Made by a program: the position numbers and the translations under genes. Below are positions 1 to 4,516 of a stretch of DNA of 6,824 nucleotides, in pieces (position 1 is the first letter of the stretch; each line of letters opens with the position of its first letter). Origin of the DNA: Clostridiales bacterium (GTDB lineage Bacteria > Bacillota > Clostridia > Lachnospirales > WQUN01); assembly GCA_031271275.1 (NCBI GenBank), contig JAISWA010000139.1, positions 1-6,824 on the forward strand. Reading direction: 5' to 3'. The notes under the pieces are model-generated. The model was not told where the DNA came from. It worked only from the letters and a program-made list of their open reading frames with translations, and searched no databases.

Positions 1-14
1 ATTCTTCGCCTGCG

Positions 15-151
15 GCTCAGAATGACAAACTAACATACTCAACATGACAAACTCGCACTACTCAGCATGACAAACTCGTTCTACTCAGAATGACAAGCTC
101 GCACTACTCAGAATGACAAGCTCGCTTTACTCAGCATGACAAACTCACACG
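15..151. repeat. 23-bp tandem repeat array, about six copies
   Basis: Units of 23 bp lie head to tail at 37-59, 60-82, 83-105, 106-128 and 129-151, preceded by a 22-bp unit at 15-36. The shared core reads ACTCAGMATGACAARCTC, followed by a variable tail of about five bases. The unit is not a multiple of three and carries stops, so the array is not coding. The left edge (TTCTTCGCCTGCGGCTCAG, 3-20) resembles a TTCTTCGC...CTCAGAATGACA repeat that I recall as common between genes in many bacterial genomes; that likeness is from memory only. It lies downstream of the CAP-domain gene. Confidence 0.85.
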
Positions 152-160
152 GCTATTTTT

Positions 161-278
161 TACTAATCTTCCGCTGAGGTAACGATAGCGTTCGCTTCAC
201 CGCGTTTTCCTCCGGAAAATCGCACGTTGCGCTCATATTGAGGAACCCGGCGAACAAGGGCGCGCGAGAAGATTAGTA
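161..278. repeat. 118-bp element with 11-bp perfect inverted ends (MITE-like)
   Basis: TACTAATCTTC at 161-171 is exactly complementary to GAAGATTAGTA at 268-278. The 8-mer CTATTTTT occurs immediately left of the element (153-160) and again at 283-290, four bases beyond the right arm. That resembles an imperfect target duplication, and the right copy contains the stop codon of the CAP gene. Inside is a short hairpin (TTTTCC-TCC-GGAAAA). On the minus strand one frame stays open for about 39 codons and ends in TAG inside the left CTATTTTT copy. I see no transposase, so if it is mobile it would be moved in trans. It could instead be a structured intergenic repeat. Confidence 0.5.
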
Positions 279-282
279 TAAT

Positions 283-1299
283 CTATTTTTGTATAAACAT
301 CTGCACGTAAACCTTCCCGTATCTCGGGTCGGGGACTACGCCGATTCCGGTGCTGTCAAAGTTCCTGTTCAGTATGTTCGCCCTGTGCCCGGACGAGTTC
401 ATCCACGCCGTCACCGCGGCGCTGTTGCGCGAGTTGCCCGCGATGTTCTCGCCGGCGGTGCGGTATTTGATTCCGAAGGTGTTCATCATATCAAAGGGCG
501 AGCCGTACACCGGCGAATCATGGGAGAAATAACTGTTCGCCGCCATGTCCTGCGCTTTTGTCCGCGCGACTTTCTGCAGCTCGCCGTCGGACTTTAACGG
601 GCTTAGCCCGTTGTTTGCCCGTTGTTGGTTTATCAGGTTGAAAACTTCCTGCTCGTCCGGGTTAAGTTGGTTAGCGCCGGGGGTTCCGCCCGGTTCGCCT
701 CCGGGGTTCCCGCCGGGGGTTCCCCCGCTTCCGGCGGAACTGGCGGCTTCAGCCAACTTGTTCCAGGTGAGCGTGCCGACCAAACCGTCCGGGTTGAGCC
801 CCGCCTGGCGTTGGAACGTTATTACCGCGTTGCGGGTTCCGTTCCCGAATATGCCGTCCTCCGCGATTTTGGGCAGGCTGTACGCGGGGTAAAGCGCGGA
901 AATTTTATTCAAATTCTTTTGCACCCGCAAAACCGCGTCGCCCGACGAACCGACGCCCAGTATATAGCCCGGGTACCCCCCGCCGCCTTCGCCGTTGTTC
1001 CCTTCGCCGAGGGAGGAACACTCCTGCGTCAGCTTGTTCCAAGTCGCCGGCCCGACGACGGCGTCACGGGACAACCCGAACATACTTTGGAAAATGAGTA
1101 CGGCGTTCTTCGTGGCGTTTCCGAAAACCCCGTCCTCCGCCAAATACGGAATCATGGGAAACCTGCGGGAAACATTGTTGAGGCATTCCTGTATTTGCCT
1201 TACGTTTTCCCCGCGCGAGCCCACATACAGGGGGCTGCCCGGGTAAGCCGCCGCCAACGTAAGCGGCGGCAGATATTTTGGGTTTATTGTCGTTCGCAT
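283..1299 (-). CDS. CAP/SCP-domain protein with two peptidoglycan-binding domains (YkwD-like)
   Basis: Predicted cell-wall or spore-envelope protein. Numbered from the longest possible start (1320, 345 aa), residues 28-98 and 117-190 are two diverged copies of a PG_binding_1 domain; each has the AEDGVFGN / AEDGIFGN motif and ends in (P/T)xTWNKL. Residues 195-217 are a Gly/Pro linker. Residues 222-343 are a CAP domain with FSHDSP (H267), AGENIA (E291) and SGHRANILN (H312), the usual candidate active-site residues. I prefer ATG 1299 (338 aa) because a GGGGG run lies nine bases upstream; ATG 1320 has only a weak AAGTGA. There is no evident signal peptide or membrane anchor: the N terminus is MRTTINPKYLPPLTLAAAYPG. 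Family knowledge suggests peptidoglycan binding; the CAP-domain activity in bacteria is mostly unknown. A possible sigma-K-like promoter lies just upstream, which would fit a spore role (inference). Confidence 0.88.
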   Translation of the reverse strand: MRTTINPKYLPPLTLAAAYPGSPLYVGSRGENVRQIQECLNNVSRRFPMIPYLAEDGVFGNATKNAVLIFQSMFGLSRDAVVGPATWNKLTQECSSLGEGNNGEGGGGYPGYILGVGSSGDAVLRVQKNLNKISALYPAYSLPKIAEDGIFGNGTRNAVITFQRQAGLNPDGLVGTLTWNKLAEAASSAGSGGTPGGNPGGEPGGTPGANQLNPDEQEVFNLINQQRANNGLSPLKSDGELQKVARTKAQDMAANSYFSHDSPVYGSPFDMMNTFGIKYRTAGENIAGNSRNSAAVTAWMNSSGHRANILNRNFDSTGIGVVPDPRYGKVYVQMFIQK

Positions 1300-1335
1300 A
1301 TAAAATTTCCCCCGAAACATTAATAAATATCACTT

Positions 1336-1362
1336 TATTTTATGTTTAGCGGGGGAAAGGGT
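1336..1362 (-). promoter_or_regulatory. possible sigma-K-like promoter of the CAP gene
   Basis: On the minus strand the -10-like CATAAAATA (1344-1336) fits the CATAnnnTA pattern of sporulation sigma-K promoters. It is preceded, after 16 bases, by AC at 1362-1361, the minimal -35 of that class. The motif is short and degenerate and the region is AT-rich, so a chance match is quite possible. Transcription would start around 1328, giving a leader of about 29 nt before ATG 1299. Confidence 0.25.
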
Positions 1363-1368
1363 TACAAG

Positions 1369-2067
1369 CTATACCCTCAACACATACCGGAACATAAACA
1401 GCACATGCAAGCCGCTTCCGCCGAGCACAAACAGGTGGAAAATCTCATGGGAGCCGAAATGCTTAAACGGCAGCTTAGGCCATTTGAGCGCGTAAACAAC
1501 CGCGCCGAGGGAGTACGCCACGCCGCCCAGTATAAGCAGCAAGACCCCGCTCGCCGAGACGGATTTAGCCAAGGGGTAAAACGCCGTGACAATCAGCCAG
1601 CCCATAAACAAGTATATTATCGTGGAAAGCCAGCGCGGCGCGTTTATCCAACAAGCTTTCAGAATGATACCGGCGAAGGCGAGCGCCCATATGGCGGCGA
1701 GCAGGCCCCAACCCCACGGCCCCCGTAAATTGACCAGGCAAACCGGGGTATACGTACCCGCGATTAACACAAAAATCATCATGTGGTCGATGCGGCGCAG
1801 AATTTTTGAAATTTTTTCGTTCCGCAAAATTTTCGCCGCCGTGGCGGGCAGCGCGTTTTCATTTTCGGAAAGCGGAAGCATATGGTAGACGGCGCTCGCG
1901 GTGTACAGCAGAACCAACGCGATTCCAAAAATCAAGAACCCCACGAGATACAGCGCGTCCTCGTGCCGCAGCGCGAGTACGATAAAAAAGACCGTCAGCA
2001 CCACCGATATCAGCGCCCCCGCCAAGTGGCTCAACGAGTTGAAGGGTTCCTTGATTTTCCTTAACAT
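1369..2067 (-). CDS. hemolysin III / TrhA-family (PAQR) seven-helix membrane protein
   Basis: A 232-aa integral membrane protein of the YqfA/TrhA family, distantly related to eukaryotic PAQR receptors. The name hemolysin III is historical; members have been linked to membrane energetics and lipid homeostasis, and haemolysis should not be assumed. About seven hydrophobic segments are visible (roughly residues 14-34, 40-61, 96-113, 119-137, 147-168, 172-193 and 207-228). The family's metal-site signature is present: S58 and H62 in SAVYH, D94-H95 in RIDHMM, and H207, H211 and H221 in HEIFHLF...GLH. ATG 2067 is chosen over the upstream ATG 2091 because GGGAGG lies seven bases in front of it. Length is typical of the family and no domain is missing. 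The gene has its own promoter and ends 69 bp before the preferred start of the CAP gene, with no terminator visible between them. Confidence 0.93.
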   Translation of the reverse strand: MLRKIKEPFNSLSHLAGALISVVLTVFFIVLALRHEDALYLVGFLIFGIALVLLYTASAVYHMLPLSENENALPATAAKILRNEKISKILRRIDHMMIFVLIAGTYTPVCLVNLRGPWGWGLLAAIWALAFAGIILKACWINAPRWLSTIIYLFMGWLIVTAFYPLAKSVSASGVLLLILGGVAYSLGAVVYALKWPKLPFKHFGSHEIFHLFVLGGSGLHVLFMFRYVLRV

Positions 2068-2074
2068 GACACAG

Positions 2075-2080
2075 CCTCCC
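2075..2080 (-). promoter_or_regulatory. ribosome binding site fixing the hemolysin III start
   Basis: GGGAGG on the minus strand, with seven bases to ATG 2067. It lies inside the eight-codon extension that would come from ATG 2091, so the longer start is unlikely. Confidence 0.85.
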
Positions 2081-2143
2081 AAAATTCGCATTGCGCGCTT
2101 GCGGTGCGCGGTTAAATAGTTTTAATAACTACGTTGCGTATTT

Positions 2144-2172
2144 ATTATATATTTGTATGATTATTTACGCAA
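2144..2172 (-). promoter_or_regulatory. sigma-A-type promoter of the hemolysin III gene
   Basis: On the minus strand: TTGCGT (2172-2167), 17-bp spacer, perfect TATAAT (2149-2144). Transcription would begin near 2137, giving a leader of about 70 nt. That leader contains a small GC hairpin (CGCGC 2094-2098 pairing with GCGCG 2106-2110). The palindrome AAGCGCTT (2171-2178) overlaps the -35 and could be an operator, though that is speculative. Confidence 0.7.
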
Positions 2173-2193
2173 GCGCTTAATGTTTTTTGAAAG

Positions 2194-2235
2194 ACAAAAA
2201 TAAAAGCGACCGGGAAGAAGTGGCTTCCCGGCCGC
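2194..2235 (-). terminator. intrinsic terminator of the Rpn-family gene
   Basis: On the minus strand a 12-bp stem (2235-2224 with 2217-2206; one G-U pair, the rest Watson-Crick) closes a 6-nt loop and is followed directly by TTTTATTTTTG. It sits 27 bp after the stop of the Rpn gene and upstream of the hemolysin III promoter, so the two genes are separate transcription units. Confidence 0.93.
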
Positions 2236-2262
2236 CGTACATGATGCCGTTCAGTTAGGGTT

Positions 2263-2499
2263 TTATTCTGCGTACAGCTTTTGCAACTCAGATTTGGGTA
2301 TGCCGAGCATTTCGGAAACCGTGGCAATATTAAGACCGGATTCGAGCATCTTTTTCGCGGCTTCCAGAAAGCCCCGGGCTTTGCCTATAACTTCGCCTTC
2401 CTCGCGACCTTCCTCGCGACCTTCCTCGCGACCTTCCTCGCGACCTTCCTCGCGAGCGACGATTTTTGCTTCTTCCTCGTCGTAAACCAATGACATCAA
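2263..2499 (-). CDS. possible internal small protein of the Rpn gene (RpnS-like antitoxin)
   Basis: Within the Rpn gene, GGAGG (2512-2508) lies eight bases before an in-frame TTG (2499, residue 228) and eleven bases before the adjacent in-frame ATG (2496, residue 229). Initiation there would yield a 77-78 aa protein made of the acidic DEEEAK stretch, the REEG repeats and the helical C-terminal tail, without the nuclease core. Rpn genes in E. coli are known to encode such intragenic C-terminal proteins, which block the toxic full-length nuclease. The site here is seen in sequence; its use is inference. GGAGG can occur by chance in codons for Glu-Ala (GAG GCG). Confidence 0.4.
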   Translation of the reverse strand: MMSLVYDEEEAKIVAREEGREEGREEGREEGREEGEVIGKARGFLEAAKKMLESGLNIATVSEMLGIPKSELQKLYAE

Positions 2500-3180
2500 G
2501 CCAATCGCCTCCGTCCCGTGCGCTTTTATAAATTCTACTAAAATGTTTTCCTTCGCGCAATCTTTAACCGCTTGCGTGACCGCTTCGTTTAAATCAAGCC
2601 CGGCGGCTTGATACGCGCGGATTTTCGCGGTGAGTTTTACATAGCCGTTTAAGTCCGCGCAGCGTTTTACAATTGCTTCGTTGCGACCTTCGTTGATGTT
2701 TACCACGCGGACTTCCATTTCAAGCCGCCCGCCCAAACCTTCGGCGGCTACCGGTTCTATGTACGCGTCGGACAGGCGCAGCACCGTTTCGTCGGGGAAG
2801 GGTTCCTTCCCGTTGTAAAGCACGATGAAATCCGGTTTCGGGATTTTGTATAACTTCTTTTTGTACAACGCCTTGCTTTCGGTTAATTTTTCGTAAACCC
2901 GCGAAAGGTAGATAAAAAAACGCAGCGGCATGTTTTCGTTGATAGTGGACTGGTGCTCGACGAGAATCACCAACCGCCCGTCTATCACGAAAGCGATATC
3001 GTCGCGCCACGAATTGAAAAGCACGTTGGTAAGCGTGGCGATTTCCACCGGCGTGTCGGGCGGAAGGTTCCGTCCCGAAAGGGCGTTGTATAATTCGATC
3101 AGCTTTTTCTTTTCACTGAACAGCAGTGTAAACACGCTGTCCTTATGTGCGCGGTTAACGTTCATAACATGTTTAGACAA
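2263..3180 (-). CDS. Rpn-family recombination-promoting nuclease / putative PD-(D/E)XK transposase
   Basis: A 305-aa member of the Rpn (PDDEXK_2, 'putative transposase') family of DNA endonucleases, which have been linked to recombination and, in recent work, to anti-phage toxicity. The N-terminal NRAHKDSVFTLLFSEKKKLIELYNAL-like block (split here as residues 9-20 and 21-34) and the nuclease core are recognisable: D60/D61, then VILVEHQS with E75 and Q77, a D-ExQ form of the PD-(D/E)XK site, and PDFIVLYNG (116-124). Residues 243-262 are five REEG repeats, and residues 270-303 form a helical tail ending in a small helix-turn-helix-like segment (ATVSEMLGIPKSELQKL). The start is TTG 3180, preceded six bases upstream by GGTGA (3191-3187); the ATG at residue 6 has no Shine-Dalgarno. 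The gene has its own promoter and terminator, i.e. it is monocistronic. It lies next to a nested inverted repeat. The biological role of this copy is not known. Confidence 0.9.
   Translation of the reverse strand: MSKHVMNVNRAHKDSVFTLLFSEKKKLIELYNALSGRNLPPDTPVEIATLTNVLFNSWRDDIAFVIDGRLVILVEHQSTINENMPLRFFIYLSRVYEKLTESKALYKKKLYKIPKPDFIVLYNGKEPFPDETVLRLSDAYIEPVAAEGLGGRLEMEVRVVNINEGRNEAIVKRCADLNGYVKLTAKIRAYQAAGLDLNEAVTQAVKDCAKENILVEFIKAHGTEAIGLMSLVYDEEEAKIVAREEGREEGREEGREEGREEGEVIGKARGFLEAAKKMLESGLNIATVSEMLGIPKSELQKLYAE
2397..2456. repeat. 12-bp tandem repeat in the Rpn gene (REEG tract)
   Basis: Four perfect copies of CTTCCTCGCGAC and a fifth with one change (final G) encode five REEG units in residues 243-262 of the Rpn protein. 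Because the unit is a multiple of three, gain or loss of copies by slippage would keep the reading frame and change only the length of the charged linker. Confidence 0.95.
2508..2512 (-). promoter_or_regulatory. candidate internal ribosome binding site in the Rpn gene
   Basis: GGAGG on the minus strand, 8 nt from in-frame TTG 2499 and 11 nt from ATG 2496. It is a stronger match to the 16S tail than the GGTGA serving the TTG start of the full gene. Confidence 0.4.
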
Positions 3181-3200
3181 GAAAATTCACCACTACCCTG

Positions 3201-3229
3201 ATTATAAACGAAAAAGCAGCCCAAAACAA
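3201..3229 (-). promoter_or_regulatory. promoter of the Rpn gene
   Basis: On the minus strand: TTGTTT (3229-3224), 17-bp spacer, perfect TATAAT (3206-3201). Transcription would start around 3194, leaving a leader of about 14 nt that just holds the GGTGA site. The -35 matches only three of six consensus bases, so a modest strength is expected. Confidence 0.55.
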
Positions 3230-3285
3230 AATTCCTGATTTCCAGTCAAGCGCATGTTTCAGTGACGCGTGAGCGAGTTTATTTT

Positions 3286-3359
3286 GTCATAGGAAACTGC
3301 TTGATTATAGCGTTCATCACTGTAGCCTGCTGAACGCGCAAGGTGCAGTTTCCTATGAC
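3286..3359. repeat. nested inverted repeat with 15-bp perfect arms
   Basis: GTCATAGGAAACTGC at 3286-3300 is exactly complementary to GCAGTTTCCTATGAC at 3345-3359. The 44-bp interior contains a second perfect pair, GCGTTCA (3310-3316) and TGAACGC (3331-3337), with a 14-nt loop. On the minus strand one frame is open across the whole element and beyond, from just past the upp stop to TGA at 3261-3259. There is no U-tract, so it is not a standard terminator. It may be a REP/MITE-type dispersed element or a structured RNA in the upp 3' region. Confidence 0.8.
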
Positions 3360-3369
3360 GAATTGCGGA

Positions 3370-3394
3370 AAGCAAGCGGCGGAGCCGCTTGCTT
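3370..3394 (-). repeat. perfect 11-bp hairpin at the upp stop codon (weak terminator candidate)
   Basis: AAGCAAGCGGC and GCCGCTTGCTT pair perfectly around a 3-nt loop. The stem begins inside the TAA stop of upp (3395-3393). On the minus strand it is followed only by TTTCCGC, without a real U-tract, so intrinsic termination would be weak; it could instead protect the 3' end of the mRNA or be part of a dispersed palindrome. Confidence 0.6.
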
Positions 3395-4019
3395 ACTTTG
3401 TCCCGAACAGCCTGTCACCGGCGTCGCCGAGCCCGGGTATTATGTAGCCGTGCTCGTTAAGGCGCTCGTCATAGGCGGCGGTATAAATATCCACGTCGGG
3501 GTGGTGCTTGTGCAGGCGCGCCACGCCCTCGGGCGCCGCGATAAGGCACAGCAGCTTGATTTGCTTTACGCCCCGGTCTTTTAAATAACCGATGGCGGCG
3601 GCGGCGGTTCCGCCGGTGGCGAGCATGGGGTCAAGCAGCAAAATTTCCCGCTCGTCGCTGTCGGGGGGGAGTTTGCAGTAATATTCCACCGGCTGCAAAG
3701 ACTCCGGGTCGCGGTACAAGCCGATATGCCCCACTTTCGCGGTGGGCAGCAGGGCTAAAATACCCTCGACCATTCCCAACCCCGCCCTTAGAATCGGTAC
3801 GATCCCGAATTTCTTTTCACATATCCTGCCCGTTGTTTTCTGTATGGGCGTTTCCACTTCCACGTCTACAAGCGGCAGGTCGCGGGTGGCTTCGTAACAT
3901 ATGAGCGTCGCGATTTCCCCGGCGAGCTCGCGGAACTCCTTGTTCCCCGTATCCTTGTTTCGCAGCATCGTAATCTTACTTTGTACAAGCGCGTGCTTCG
4001 TCACATGCAATTTGCCCAT
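3393..4019 (-). CDS. upp: uracil phosphoribosyltransferase
   Basis: Makes UMP from uracil and PRPP, the pyrimidine salvage step in the cytoplasm. From ATG 4019 the protein is 208 aa, the normal full length for bacterial Upp. Visible motifs are ILRAGLGM (76-83), the PRPP loop LLLDPMLATGGTA (127-139), and the uracil-binding YIIPGLGDAGDR (192-203). A canonical AAGGAG lies eight bases before the ATG, inside the last codons of the phosphatase frame, so Upp can be translated on its own even though no stop separates it from the upstream domain. In many Firmicutes ywlC, ywlE and upp lie in the same neighbourhood with other genes between; here ywlE and upp are directly joined. The product is therefore probably separate Upp, with or without a fused form. 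Confidence 0.96.
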   Translation of the reverse strand: MGKLHVTKHALVQSKITMLRNKDTGNKEFRELAGEIATLICYEATRDLPLVDVEVETPIQKTTGRICEKKFGIVPILRAGLGMVEGILALLPTAKVGHIGLYRDPESLQPVEYYCKLPPDSDEREILLLDPMLATGGTAAAAIGYLKDRGVKQIKLLCLIAAPEGVARLHKHHPDVDIYTAAYDERLNEHGYIIPGLGDAGDRLFGTK

Positions 4020-4493
4020 TGCGCCGTCTCCTTGTCGTGTGTCGTTTATAAATGCTTTCAACCGTTGCAGCCCCGCGCAGAGTAAATCCTTCATCATTCC
4101 CGCGCAGTCCCGGTAATCGTCTATGTCCCCGCCGTAAGGGTCTGTTACGTCCGTATCGTCCCCGGCAAAGCCGCCCAGTGTAAACACCTTTCCGTCCGCT
4201 TCCGGGTAAAGGGCGAGCAGCGTCTCGGCGTGGGGGCGCGTCATGGTAAAAATAAACCCGGCTTCGCCCACCGCTTCCGCCGTGACGCACGCGGAACGGT
4301 GCCCGCTTATGTCTATCCCCTCGCCGCGCATGACGTCAATTGCGTGCCGACTGGCGGGCGCGTTTCCGTAAACGCTGACCCCCGCGGAAGCGATTTCCGC
4401 TTTTATGCCGGCGCTTTCATAAATTTTCCCGGCGAGCGCCGCCGCCATAGGGCTTCGGCAGGTGTTGCCGGTACACACAAATAGAATTTTCAT
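3393..4493 (-). CDS. low-molecular-weight protein arginine phosphatase (YwlE-like) reading in frame into uracil phosphoribosyltransferase
   Basis: One uninterrupted 366-codon frame. Residues 1 to about 150 are a complete LMW phosphatase: the P-loop C7-TGNTC-R13-S14, SAGV (36-39), and the general acid D118 in DPYGG. T11 and D118 match the residues that make Bacillus YwlE specific for phosphoarginine, so it should reverse McsB-type protein-arginine phosphorylation; mcsB itself is not in this window. YwlE normally ends near residue 150, but here the frame continues through NDTRQGDGA (150-158) directly into a full Upp (159-366). ATG 4493 is preferred, with GAGG seven bases upstream and 23 bp after the Sua5 stop; the frame is open up to 4646 but that extension only overlaps Sua5. 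The reading could be a true two-domain fusion, a gene that lost its stop, or a sequence error at the junction. Confidence 0.85.
   Translation of the reverse strand: MKILFVCTGNTCRSPMAAALAGKIYESAGIKAEIASAGVSVYGNAPASRHAIDVMRGEGIDISGHRSACVTAEAVGEAGFIFTMTRPHAETLLALYPEADGKVFTLGGFAGDDTDVTDPYGGDIDDYRDCAGMMKDLLCAGLQRLKAFINDTRQGDGAMGKLHVTKHALVQSKITMLRNKDTGNKEFRELAGEIATLICYEATRDLPLVDVEVETPIQKTTGRICEKKFGIVPILRAGLGMVEGILALLPTAKVGHIGLYRDPESLQPVEYYCKLPPDSDEREILLLDPMLATGGTAAAAIGYLKDRGVKQIKLLCLIAAPEGVARLHKHHPDVDIYTAAYDERLNEHGYIIPGLGDAGDRLFGTK
4028..4033 (-). promoter_or_regulatory. ribosome binding site of upp within the phosphatase frame
   Basis: AAGGAG on the minus strand with eight bases to ATG 4019. It supports independent initiation of Upp and suggests that the two domains descend from separate genes whose intervening stop was lost. 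Confidence 0.85.
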
Positions 4494-4516
4494 CCGCCCG
4501 CCTCGTCCTTTCCCCG

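Noticed and set aside
15..151. CRISPR array
   Set aside because: The units abut with no unique spacers and no cas gene is present.
622..1323. 233-codon plus-strand open frame opposite the CAP gene
   Set aside because: Low-complexity Arg/Val/Pro composition, no domain, and fully antisense to a well-supported gene.
1342..1728. 128-codon plus-strand open frame opposite hemolysin III
   Set aside because: Polar composition of a membrane-gene shadow, with no recognised domain and no evidence of its own against a clear family match on the other strand.
2068..2091. Longer hemolysin III start at ATG 2091
   Set aside because: The extension contains the GGGAGG Shine-Dalgarno of ATG 2067 and family members start near MLRKIKEP-like sequence.
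3286..3359. Intrinsic terminator for upp
   Set aside because: No U-tract follows the stem on either strand and the loop is 44 nt long.
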